A DNA stretch of 9,227 nt from an uncultured Collinsella sp. GTDB lineage: Bacteria > Actinomycetota > Coriobacteriia > Coriobacteriales > Coriobacteriaceae. Under the pieces are notes generated by a model. The model saw only the letters and a list, made by a program, of their open reading frames with translations. It did no database searches and was not told where the DNA came from. The translations under genes and the position numbers were made by a program. Location: NCBI GenBank assembly GCA_900554455.1, contig USHT01000032.1:1-9227 (forward strand), given 5' to 3'. How positions within the stretch are numbered: the stretch's first letter is position 1; every line of letters begins with the position of its first letter. This document shows, piece after piece, positions 1-6,120 of the stretch.

Positions 1-111
1 AAGCCGCTCGAGGCTGCCGTGACGCTGCGCGCCGACGACGATGCCGCCAAGGCCGAGCAGGACGCTTCGACCCAGGCACTCATCGAGTTCTATCGCGCGC
101 ATCGCAAGTAG
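1..111 (+). CDS. C-terminal end of an unidentified protein (5' truncated by window)
   Basis: An open frame enters from the left edge and ends at TAG 109-111, giving the last 36 residues of a protein. The tail is rich in Ala, Asp and Glu and ends in a short basic helix-like stretch, IEFYRAHRK. Nothing in so short a tail identifies a family, so no function is proposed. The reading is supported by codon use like that of the other plus-strand genes and by a strong intrinsic terminator beginning 33 bases after the stop. The gene converges with the minus-strand operon that ends at 253. Confidence 0.6.
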   Translation, partial: KPLEAAVTLRADDDAAKAEQDASTQALIEFYRAHRK

Positions 112-144
112 TCGCTGCTGTTAACGCATCGCGCCTTATAGTCA

Positions 145-183
145 GGGGCCCGTATCCTATCGGATGCGGGCCCCTTTGCTTTG
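145..183 (+). terminator. Intrinsic terminator after the left-edge gene
   Basis: A 13-bp stem pairs 145-157 with 162-174 around a TATC loop. One G-T pair is the only imperfection. The stem is very GC-rich (GGGGCCCG at its base) and is followed on the plus strand by TTTGCTTTG. It fits rho-independent termination of the gene ending at 111. On the minus strand there is no T-rich tail, but the hairpin may still help stop transcription coming from the operon that ends at 253. Confidence 0.85.
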
Positions 184-252
184 CCGTGGTCCTGGGGCGC
201 ACGGCCTTTGTGGAACATCGCCGGGGCGCCGCGCGCTGCGAGAACCCTGCGC

Positions 253-1557
253 CTAGATCTTGGCCTCCGCATGGCCTCGCTGCGCCTCGGGCAGCTCCCC
301 ATAGAGCGGATGGTCTTCGAGCCTAAAGCGCTCGACCTGTTCGGGAGTGCGACCGCGTACAAAGAGCCACGAGCGATCGATCGGCGTCGCCATGAGCGTG
401 CTGGGCAGCGCGTCGGCGCGGTCGGAAAATACCCGGGCACTCTCGGGATCCTGGAACGCCAGCACCAGATGCGTGTCGCAGTTGCCCATGATGGAGCGTG
501 CGCGTGCCTCGCCATAGAGCGCATCGAGCTGGTTGGTCGACTGCAGCAGCAGCGTTGCCCAGATGTTGCGGCTTCGGATAATCGAGAGCACGTTGTCGAT
601 CTGGGGGATCTGCAGATTTGCGAAGTCATCGAGCATAAAGCGCACGGGCACGGGCAGGCTGCCGTCGGGCTGCCTATCGGCCTCACGAATGAGGCCCATA
701 AACGCCTGCGAAATAAAGAGGCCGGTCAGCGGATCGAGATTGCGGTCAATATCGCTCACGGTTACAAATAGGGCGCAGGGGGTGTGTCCCATGGAAGCGA
801 AGTCCACCTGATGGCACTCACGATAGAGCTGTGCCGCACCGTCGAATCCCAGACACATGACCTTTTCGGCAAGGATGCCGACGATGCTCGCGTGCATGCG
901 CTCGGCATTTTGCGTAATGGCGTAGCGCCGCCATAGCGAGAGGGCATAGCTTTGGGGGTCGATCGTGATCAGGTCGTCAAACAATCGACCCGTGGCACCG
1001 TCCTGCAGGTGCTCGATCAGCTTGATGACCGAGCTGATCGTCTGCTCGTCGGCGGGTAGCTGTTCGGTGACGTAGGCGATAAGACACGACAGCAGGTTTG
1101 CCGCCGCATGATCCCAAAAAGGCTGGTTGTTGTCCTCGATGGGGCAGATGGCCTTTGCCACCGAGAGGATGTCCTGCTGGTTGGGCCTGCCGTCCGCCTT
1201 GCGGCGAATGTGCCTCAGGGGGTTGTAGCCGCAGCGCTCGATGCCGGGCGCAAGGGCCGGGACGGTGTTGAGGTCGGCGAAGTTGAGACATTGCACGCGG
1301 TAACCGTGGGCTGCCAGCACGGGTCCCACTTCGCGACAGAGCGTACCTTTGGCGTCGAGCACGATGCAGCTTGCGTTCATTTGCAGCAGGTTGGGCTTGA
1401 GGACGTTTCGGGTCTTGCCGGCTCCCGAGGGGCCGATCACAAGTGCGTTGTTGTTGAGTCCCGTTTGGCGGGTGTCGCAGGAAAGCGTTCGATCCTTGGC
1501 GAGGATGGTGGACGATGCGGACTCAGATGCGGCGAGGCGGCTGGTGAGGTTAGACAT
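253..1557 (-). CDS. VirD4/TraG-like type IV coupling ATPase, short form without membrane anchor
   Basis: This 434-aa protein belongs to the VirD4/TraG/TraD family of RecA-like hexameric ATPases, which normally deliver DNA-protein substrates to a type IV secretion channel. Walker A is GPSGAGKT at residues 42-49. Walker B is RFMLDDFANL at about 306-315, matching the family's LDEFAN signature but with Asp at 311 where Glu is usual. The conserved glutamine motif is LLLQSTNQL at about 336-344, and FWDHAAANLL at 147-156 also fits the family. Classical members exceed 500-600 residues and begin with transmembrane helices. Here Walker A starts 41 residues in and no hydrophobic anchor precedes it. The start is ATG 1555-1557, inside the end of the upstream protease gene (the ATGTCTAA overlap), which implies translational coupling. 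The frame stays open further upstream, but that part is the shadow of the protease gene. A conjugative role would need a separate anchor and channel, neither of which is seen here. Confidence 0.85.
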   Translation of the reverse strand: MSNLTSRLAASESASSTILAKDRTLSCDTRQTGLNNNALVIGPSGAGKTRNVLKPNLLQMNASCIVLDAKGTLCREVGPVLAAHGYRVQCLNFADLNTVPALAPGIERCGYNPLRHIRRKADGRPNQQDILSVAKAICPIEDNNQPFWDHAAANLLSCLIAYVTEQLPADEQTISSVIKLIEHLQDGATGRLFDDLITIDPQSYALSLWRRYAITQNAERMHASIVGILAEKVMCLGFDGAAQLYRECHQVDFASMGHTPCALFVTVSDIDRNLDPLTGLFISQAFMGLIREADRQPDGSLPVPVRFMLDDFANLQIPQIDNVLSIIRSRNIWATLLLQSTNQLDALYGEARARSIMGNCDTHLVLAFQDPESARVFSDRADALPSTLMATPIDRSWLFVRGRTPEQVERFRLEDHPLYGELPEAQRGHAEAKI

Positions 1558-2167
1558 GGGCGACCTCCTTGGTGGTCGAGAGGATTTTGTGGGCAAAGCC
1601 GAGCTCGACGGCGCGCTCGGCCGAAAGGTAGGTGTCTTTTGCAGTGAGGGACTGGATGCGCTTGGGCGTGAGGTCGCTGCGGTCCGAGAGGATTTGCGTG
1701 AGGGTCTTGCGGGTCTGCATGAGACGCCGGCTGGTTTCCTGTAGCGCAAGTGCCGAGCCGCCTGCCCCCTGGGGGATCAGCGGGTCGTGAATCATGAGCT
1801 CTGCATGGGGCGCCATGCGGCGATCGTCGCCGCCCATAAAGATCACGGCACCCATGGACGCGGCGAATTCCAGACAAACGGTGCGGATGGGGCACGATGC
1901 GAGGCGCATGGCGTCATAGATCGCAAGACCCGATCGCACGCTTCCGCCGGCGCTGGCGACAAATATGGTGATGGGACGGCTGGGGTCGGTGGCATCGAGC
2001 AGGCGGATCTGCTGGCATAGATCGTGAGCCATCGGGGTTTCGATGTTTCCCATGACGGAGAGCTCGCGACGGGCGAGCATCTCATCGTAAATGCTGGTGA
2101 GCGTGATACCTCGGGCGGATTCACGCATGGTGAGGGGGCTGATGATGGGGGAATGATTGGTGTCCAT
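1550..2167 (-). CDS. ClpP-like serine peptidase (S14 family)
   Basis: This 205-aa protein aligns along its length with ClpP, the barrel-forming peptidase subunit that degrades proteins unfolded by a Clp ATPase. The catalytic triad is visible: Ser104 in AASMG, His127 in MIHDP and Asp178 in AKDTYLSAERA. The Gly-rich strand is SAGGSVRSG at 72-80, with Ala where housekeeping ClpP has Pro (SPGG). The handle-helix region (about 137-175) is present, and length is normal for the family. The start is ATG 2165-2167, preceded by AAGGAG on the coding strand (about 2173-2178) at normal spacing. It lies 63 bases after the orphan gene and overlaps the VirD4-like gene by 8 bases, so it is the middle gene of an operon. 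No ClpX, ClpA or ClpC lies nearby. It is probably an accessory paralogue rather than the housekeeping clpP, so no symbol is given. A phage-type or element-borne ClpP-like protease is an alternative reading. Confidence 0.9.
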   Translation of the reverse strand: MDTNHSPIISPLTMRESARGITLTSIYDEMLARRELSVMGNIETPMAHDLCQQIRLLDATDPSRPITIFVASAGGSVRSGLAIYDAMRLASCPIRTVCLEFAASMGAVIFMGGDDRRMAPHAELMIHDPLIPQGAGGSALALQETSRRLMQTRKTLTQILSDRSDLTPKRIQSLTAKDTYLSAERAVELGFAHKILSTTKEVAHV

Positions 2168-2230
2168 GAGGACTCCTTTCTGTTGGTTGTGTTGTGGAAT
2201 AGGATTGTTGCCCGCGGAGGGGCTGGCGGG

Positions 2231-3121
2231 CTACAGGGTTCGTCCGAGCCTGAGATCGAGCTCGGTTGTGGGGCAGACTGCCTGTTCGTGCGGCTCGCAA
2301 GCGCCAAGGGTTCCAAAGCGATGGAGCGTTGCGACGGGCGTGGTGTAGGCGAGCCGCAGCTGATGCTCGGCAGGGGCACATCCGTCATTTTTGTAATGAG
2401 CCGCGTAGTACTGCGCGATGCTGGCGTTCATCTCGCTGCCATTGCGATGGCGCTCAAACTGGCGTCTGCAGGTCTCGATGATCTTTGCTACCGACTTGGG
2501 TGCCGTCGCGGGAACAAGGGCGAGATAGCCCTCAAATAGCTCGTTGATGCTCAGGAGGCACAGCAGGTCGATCAGCGTCCTTATGGCTGCTCCCTCGGCG
2601 GAAAAGTGCGCGGTCATGCGGTTATATCGGTTGCGGTCGACGATGGCCGCATGGGGTCTTGGAGTTTTCTGCCCCGTGGTCCCGGGCTTTTGCAGCGCCT
2701 GTGTATTGAGCTCGACGTTGCAGCGCTTGAGGCCGTCCAACGGAAGGAACAGTGCGGTGCGCAGGGTGTTCCGCTTGCTTTCGAGTTCATGACGCTCGTC
2801 GGGTTCCCATTCGAGCTTGAGTTTCGTGTCGAGCGCCGTAAGCATATGGGCTAGGCAGCCTACGGTAAGAACGCACGAATCGTTGTCGCGTTTTGGGGCA
2901 TAGGGGTCTGTCAGCTTGCGAATGTCGGGGTCGCCCATGATCTTTGTGCAGCGCTTCAGCAGTTGAGGGTGGTCGGCCAAGATCGTCGCGAGCGGTAGCG
3001 ACGCGTAGTTCTTGATGGTCGCGGCGGCAAAGGCGGCGTCATATTCGTTTGCATATGCTCGCTCAATGCGGGCATCCAGAATGCTTTTCTTATCGCCGTC
3101 TTCTGCGTGGTGGTTTGTCAT
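2231..3121 (-). CDS. Protein of unknown function, first gene of the ClpP/VirD4-like operon
   Basis: I do not recognise a family for this 296-aa protein. It has no signal peptide or clear membrane span and looks soluble. The N-terminal third (about 10-60) is predicted by eye to be helical and Ala/Lys/Arg-rich. A hydrophobic helix-like stretch lies at about 178-204 (IRTLIDLLCLLSINELFEGYLALV). A basic patch is CRRQFERHR at 218-226. Several Cys and His residues are scattered in the last 80 residues but do not form an evident zinc-finger spacing. The chosen start is ATG 3119-3121 because GGAGAAGCT directly precedes it on the coding strand. The frame remains open 52 codons further to ATG 3277, but that start has no good ribosome site and the added stretch looks like untranslated leader. 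It is transcribed ahead of the ClpP-like gene with no terminator between, so it is probably a functional partner of the two downstream proteins. Confidence 0.75.
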   Translation of the reverse strand: MTNHHAEDGDKKSILDARIERAYANEYDAAFAAATIKNYASLPLATILADHPQLLKRCTKIMGDPDIRKLTDPYAPKRDNDSCVLTVGCLAHMLTALDTKLKLEWEPDERHELESKRNTLRTALFLPLDGLKRCNVELNTQALQKPGTTGQKTPRPHAAIVDRNRYNRMTAHFSAEGAAIRTLIDLLCLLSINELFEGYLALVPATAPKSVAKIIETCRRQFERHRNGSEMNASIAQYYAAHYKNDGCAPAEHQLRLAYTTPVATLHRFGTLGACEPHEQAVCPTTELDLRLGRTL

Positions 3122-3137
3122 AGCTTCTCCAATCGGT

Positions 3138-3214
3138 TGATGTTCGTGCTGTTTGTTGATGTGTTGGTTGTCGTGAGTGATGTGCTTGCCGTGGGTGATG
3201 TGCTGACGTTGGGG
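3138..3214 (-). repeat. Four imperfect CACATCA-type repeats in the operon leader
   Basis: On the plus strand TGATGT starts at 3138, 3157, 3178 and 3196. The last three copies read TGATGTG, and the last two share GTGATGTGCT (3177-3186 and 3195-3204). The spacings are 19, 21 and 18 bases, close to two helical turns. They lie just upstream of the ribosome site for the gene starting at 3121, in its probable 5' leader or promoter. They could be regulator binding sites or unstructured CA-rich leader RNA. If translated from the weaker upstream start they would encode a His-rich stretch (HITHGKHITHDNQHINK). Confidence 0.5.
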
Positions 3215-3548
3215 CGCTATGCGGTTTTCAATGAGCCCGTGAGACAGTTGCTGCAGGGGCGGGATGGAACGGCCCATGCAAGGCGGAAGGCATCGTGCTC
3301 AAAATCGAGACAGCAATGCCCTAGGTGCCTCACATGTGGCAGTTACCTCATTAAGTTGTCATTACGTTTGGGGTTGTGCTTTGCCGATCTTCCTTCTCTT
3401 ACACGCTAAAACTCAAACTTCATATGCTCGATCTACTTAAAACCGCAACGGCGATCTTTTATCAACTTATATGTCGGAACGCGTCTTTGCAAGTACTTTT
3501 TTGCCTTTGTTTCAAATGGGGTGGTTTTGCAACCGTCATACGTGCGCT

Positions 3549-3577
3549 GTGTGAACGTGCCCCGGCTCGGATAAGAT
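3549..3577 (+). promoter_or_regulatory. Possible promoter for the Cof-type HAD gene
   Basis: TAAGAT at 3572-3577 fits the TAnnnT pattern of a -10 element and lies 33 bases ahead of the ATG at 3611. The -35 position 17 bases upstream (GTGTGA, 3549-3554) is a poor match, so the call rests mainly on the -10 element and its position. Confidence 0.35.
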
Positions 3578-3610
3578 AGTGCGCGATAAAAACGATGCAA
3601 GGAGGCACAT

Positions 3611-4453
3611 ATGGCAATTAAAGCCATCGCAATGGATATCGACGGTACGCTCACCAACGACCAAAAGGTCATTAGCCCGCGTACGCGCGAGAAGCTGCTC
3701 GCGGCGCAGGAGTCGGGCATTAAGCTCATCTTGGCTTCGGGTCGTCCCGCATGGGGTCTTCACGCCCTGGCCCAGGAGCTCGACCTTCAGAGTCATGATG
3801 GTTTGCTGGTGGCCTTTAACGGCGCTCACGTCGTCGATGCCCAGACCGACGAAGTGCTGTTCGATCAGGCTATGCCTGCCGACGAATTGCATCGCCTGAT
3901 TGATCACCTGCGTAATTTTGACGTGATCCCTATGATTTCGCTCGGTCGCGGTCTGCACGTTGAGGACTCGTACCATTGCATGATCACGCAGCCTGACGGC
4001 TCGCAGAAAAACATCGTCAAGTATGAGCGCGACGCGTGCGATCTTAAGATTCGCGAGGTGGAGAGCCTGCATGAGGTCGCTGATGCTTATCCCGTGGACA
4101 AGCTGCTGACGGCGGGCGACCCGGCCTATCTGCAAGCGCATCACGAGGAGATGTACGCGCCCTTTACCCAGACGCTTTCGGGTATGTTTACGGCCGACTG
4201 GTACTTTGAGTACACGGCGCCCGGTATTGACAAGGCCCGCGCGCTCGAGGGTGCCCTGCCCAAGCTCGGCATCGATGCCAGCGAGGTCGTCTCGTTTGGC
4301 GACGGCCAGAATGACAAGTCTATGATTGAGTGGGCTGGTACCGGCGTCGCCATGGGTAACGCTGTCGATGAAGTCAAGGCCGTGGCCCAGATGGTGACCG
4401 CCAACAACAACGAAGACGGTATCGCGGTGGCACTTGACCAGCTACTGGGTTAG
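3611..4453 (+). CDS. Cof-type HAD-IIB family phosphatase
   Basis: This 280-aa protein is a haloacid dehalogenase superfamily hydrolase of the IIB (Cof/YbiV/YidA-like) class. Such enzymes are Mg-dependent cytoplasmic phosphatases acting on sugar phosphates, flavin or other small phosphorylated metabolites. All four motifs are present. Motif I is MDIDGT, with nucleophile Asp9 and acid/base Asp11. Motif II is LASGR, with Ser43. Motif III is PGIDKARAL, with Lys208. Motif IV is FGDGQND, with Asp231 and Asp235. The middle part (about 85-195) is the C2-type cap that sets substrate preference, and it does not reveal the substrate. Length is typical. ATG 3611 is preceded by AAGGAGG at 3599-3605 with a 5-base spacer. 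A terminator follows the stop, so it is probably transcribed largely on its own. A second HAD gene of a different class lies immediately downstream. Confidence 0.93.
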   Translation: MAIKAIAMDIDGTLTNDQKVISPRTREKLLAAQESGIKLILASGRPAWGLHALAQELDLQSHDGLLVAFNGAHVVDAQTDEVLFDQAMPADELHRLIDHLRNFDVIPMISLGRGLHVEDSYHCMITQPDGSQKNIVKYERDACDLKIREVESLHEVADAYPVDKLLTAGDPAYLQAHHEEMYAPFTQTLSGMFTADWYFEYTAPGIDKARALEGALPKLGIDASEVVSFGDGQNDKSMIEWAGTGVAMGNAVDEVKAVAQMVTANNNEDGIAVALDQLLG

Positions 4454-4475
4454 AATCGCCGATAGTGCATGGTTC

Positions 4476-4504
4476 GGGCGTCCGCTTGCGGGCGCCCTTT
4501 TGTT
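4476..4504 (+). terminator. Intrinsic terminator between the two HAD genes
   Basis: A 9-10 bp stem pairs GGGCGTCCGC (4476-4485) with GCGGGCGCCC (4488-4497), with one G-T pair and a tight TT or opened CTTG loop, followed by TTTTGTT. It begins 22 bases after the first HAD stop and ends just before the ribosome site of the second. Read-through would be needed for co-transcription, and a separate promoter for the second HAD gene is not obvious. Confidence 0.8.
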
Positions 4505-4519
4505 AGGGAGGGTGCCGTG
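4505..4519 (+). promoter_or_regulatory. Ribosome binding site that fixes a GTG start for the second HAD gene
   Basis: AGGGAGG at 4505-4511 lies 5 bases ahead of GTG 4517-4519. The only upstream in-frame ATG (4469) would place the start in front of the terminator hairpin and would translate through it. The GTG also puts the nucleophile motif FDMDG at residues 11-15, the usual place for the family. Confidence 0.75.
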
Positions 4520-5176
4520 TCCGCATTTCCGTTCGACGCCGTTATCTTTGACATGGACGGCGTCATTGTCGACACCGAGTATTACTACCTGGGCGAGACT
4601 GCCGCGTTTGCCAAGGAGCTTGGGCTTAATCTGACTCAAGAGGAGTTGAACGGCCAGGTCGGTACCTCGCATCAGTTCTTCCTGCATATGCTGGTCGATT
4701 GGTTTGAGCGTGCCGGTAAGGGGCATTTCACTGGCGAGGAAGCGTTGGCCCGTTGGGACGAGTGGGCGCATAAGCGTCCGCGCGACTATCAGGCTTTGAT
4801 TAACCCAGGCGCCGTGGATACGATTCGAGAGCTGCCGCGCCGTGGCGTTCGCGTGGCGCTTGCCAGCTCGTCTCCCATGGATAGCATCGAGGAAGTGCTC
4901 AATGCGTGCGGGCTGTCGGATGCCTTTGAGTATGTGGTGAGCGGCGAGCAGTTTAAGGAGAGCAAGCCCGAGCCCGACATCTACCTGCATGCGCTGGACC
5001 TGCTGGGGCTGCCCGCGAATCGCTGCTGCTGCGTCGAGGATTCGTTGCCTGGCATCACTGCCGGCAAGCGAGCCGGCCTGACAGTCATTGCCAAGCGCGA
5101 GGAGCGCTTTGGCTTTAGCCAGGATGCCGCGGACAAGATTATCGACCAGCTGCCGGAGCTGCTCGCGCTTTCTTAG
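4517..5176 (+). CDS. HAD-IA family hydrolase, beta-phosphoglucomutase/phosphatase-like
   Basis: This 219-aa protein (GTG start) is a class I HAD enzyme with the small helical cap of the beta-phosphoglucomutase and sugar-phosphatase group. Motif I is FDMDGVIVDTE, with nucleophile Asp12 and acid/base Asp14. Motif II is LASSS, with Ser117. Motif III is ESKPEPDIY, with Lys150. Motif IV is CVEDSLPGI, with Glu174 and Asp175. The KPxPD signature and the GVIxDTE form point to a phosphatase or phosphoglucomutase acting on a phosphorylated sugar. The substrate is not determined. The cap spans about residues 20-85. Three consecutive cysteines (170-172) ahead of motif IV are a small oddity. It follows the Cof-type HAD gene on the same strand, across a terminator. 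Confidence 0.9.
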   Translation: MSAFPFDAVIFDMDGVIVDTEYYYLGETAAFAKELGLNLTQEELNGQVGTSHQFFLHMLVDWFERAGKGHFTGEEALARWDEWAHKRPRDYQALINPGAVDTIRELPRRGVRVALASSSPMDSIEEVLNACGLSDAFEYVVSGEQFKESKPEPDIYLHALDLLGLPANRCCCVEDSLPGITAGKRAGLTVIAKREERFGFSQDAADKIIDQLPELLALS

Positions 5177-5242
5177 GGGTGAGGTAGTTGCGCGTTTTTC
5201 GGGTCTGATGAGTAAATACCCGACATTTTGGTGCGGCAGCAA

Positions 5243-5255
5243 GCATACTTTATGC
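5243..5255. promoter_or_regulatory. Inverted repeat upstream of the GntR gene, possible autoregulatory operator
   Basis: GCATA-CTT-TATGC is a perfect 5-bp inverted repeat 72 bases ahead of the GntR start. It overlaps CATACT (5244-5249), a plausible -10 element. A regulator bound here could block its own promoter, a common arrangement for GntR family genes. If this promoter is real, the downstream hairpin (5261-5295) would lie in the GntR leader. Confidence 0.3.
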
Positions 5256-5260
5256 CAATG

Positions 5261-5299
5261 CGGGCTTAAGGACTTGCTGAATGCCCTTAAGCCCGTTTT
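5261..5299 (+). terminator. Intrinsic terminator or leader attenuator before the GntR gene
   Basis: A perfect 11-bp stem pairs CGGGCTTAAGG (5261-5271) with CCTTAAGCCCG (5285-5295) around a 13-base loop, followed by TTTTAG. It lies 85 bases after the second HAD stop and only 27 bases ahead of the GntR ATG. The simple reading is a terminator for the HAD gene. Because so little room is left for a promoter after it, it may instead lie inside the GntR leader. Confidence 0.75.
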
Positions 5300-5326
5300 A
5301 GACTTAATTGTGCTGGGAGAGGGTAT

Positions 5327-6070
5327 ATGCCACCGACTGAAGGGCTAACTGATGGTAAAGCAGCGATACCGCTGTACCAACAGGTTATTGATATCATTAA
5401 AAACGAAATCAACTCCGGTGCCTACAAGGCGGGCGCGCGGATACCCAACGAATTCGAATTGGCTGAGAGCTATAAAGTTGGCCGCGTTACCGTGCGACGC
5501 GCTATTGAGGAGCTCGTCCAGCAGGGCTATCTAACGAAGCGGCAGGGGAAAGGCACGTTTGTCAATGCCCCCAAGCTTAAGCGCAAGATTCGCCAGAAGG
5601 ATGACGTCCAGAGTTTTTCGGACGCATGCCGCGTTAACGGAATGGAACCGGGGGCGCGTGTCATTTCGAGAAAGATACTGCCGGCAGATTCTACCGAAGC
5701 GCAGTTCTTTGGTGTTCCCGTTGGAACTGATTTGATTTGCGTTGAGCGTGTACGTACTGCCGATGGAGTCCCCGTCATGCTCGAGAACAACATATACGTT
5801 TACGAGGACAACGCCTATCTATCAACGGCACCTCTATCTAACCAATCCATTTTTGAGTTCGTGCGCAACCGGACGGGCCGCACGCCCGCGTTTACCGACC
5901 CGTGCACGCTCGAGATCGCGTGCGCGTCGCCCGAGGTCGCTCGGCTGTTGGCAGTTCCCGTTGGCGAACCCTTGTTTTATATGGAAGCCTTCTTTTTCGA
6001 TGAGCAGCGACGGCCGTTTATCATCGGTCGTCAGCGGATCGTTGGGTCTCGCTACGTTTTTGACATCTAG
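5327..6070 (+). CDS. GntR-family transcriptional regulator, HutC subfamily (UTRA domain)
   Basis: This 247-aa protein has a winged helix-turn-helix at about residues 14-80: PLYQQVIDIIKNEI, then IPNEFELAESYKVGRVTVRRAIEEL and the wing GYLTKRQGKGTFV. This is the standard GntR DNA-binding domain. The rest (about 95-245) fits a UTRA ligand-binding domain of the HutC group, which usually binds a small metabolite such as a sugar phosphate or amino-acid derivative and releases DNA. The R-x-R-x-AD-G-VP-ML-EN pattern at about 140-158 and the C-terminal RQRIVGSRYVFDI are typical. ATG 5327 is preceded by GGGAGAGGG (5315-5323). A terminator closes the gene at 6083. The carrier and amidohydrolase downstream are its likely targets, and a perfect inverted repeat lies after the carrier promoter. 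Repression relieved by ligand is the expected mode, but this is inferred. Confidence 0.92.
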   Translation: MPPTEGLTDGKAAIPLYQQVIDIIKNEINSGAYKAGARIPNEFELAESYKVGRVTVRRAIEELVQQGYLTKRQGKGTFVNAPKLKRKIRQKDDVQSFSDACRVNGMEPGARVISRKILPADSTEAQFFGVPVGTDLICVERVRTADGVPVMLENNIYVYEDNAYLSTAPLSNQSIFEFVRNRTGRTPAFTDPCTLEIACASPEVARLLAVPVGEPLFYMEAFFFDEQRRPFIIGRQRIVGSRYVFDI

Positions 6071-6082
6071 GACATTGCGAAT

Positions 6083-6118
6083 GGAAGCGCCCGGTGGATC
6101 ATCTCACCGGGCGTTTCC
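6083..6118 (+). terminator. Hairpin terminator after the GntR gene
   Basis: A 14-bp stem pairs 6083-6096 with 6105-6118 (CGCCCGGTG with CACCGGGCG at the core, one G-T pair) around an 8-base loop. A shorter form of the stem would leave GTTTCC as a modest T-tract. It starts 12 bases after the GntR stop and separates the regulator from the carrier gene. Confidence 0.75.
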
Positions 6119-6120
6119 AT

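Larger units (their letters stand above)
3122..3610. other. Divergent intergenic region between the minus-strand operon and the HAD genes
   Basis: About 490 bases carry no gene I can support. The part from about 3340 to 3545 is clearly more AT-rich than its surroundings. The part near 3122-3215 holds the leader repeats. An 8-bp palindrome, CACATGTG, sits at 3331-3338, flanked by AGGT (3323-3326) and ACCT (3345-3348), a loose inverted arrangement that could be an operator. Promoters for both directions must lie here. I could not settle on a convincing one for the minus strand. Short open frames in this stretch lack ribosome sites and look non-coding. Confidence 0.5.

Noticed and set aside
183..205. 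GCCGTG/CACGGC hairpin between the converging units, considered as terminator of the minus-strand operon
   Set aside because: The stem is only 6 bp with an 11-base loop and has no T-tract in the minus-strand direction.
181..771. Plus-strand open frame opposite the VirD4-like gene
   Set aside because: The minus strand in this stretch encodes conserved VirD4 motifs including Walker B. The plus-strand product has no recognisable motif or ribosome site.
1558..1749. Upstream in-frame extension of the VirD4-like gene to an ATG at 1749
   Set aside because: It would overlap the catalytic C-terminal part of the ClpP-like gene in another frame and encodes low-complexity Ser/Arg/Pro sequence. The ATG at 1557 fits the coupled overlap.
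3138..3214. Possible CRISPR-like array
   Set aside because: The shared core is only 6-10 bases and the spacing is 18-21 bases. There are no repeat-spacer units of CRISPR size and no cas genes.
5205..5212. CTGATGAG, the core sequence of hammerhead ribozymes, between the HAD gene and the GntR gene
   Set aside because: No matching GAAA core or the required three flanking stems could be found around it. The surrounding TCGGGT and ACCCGA arms form only a short hairpin.
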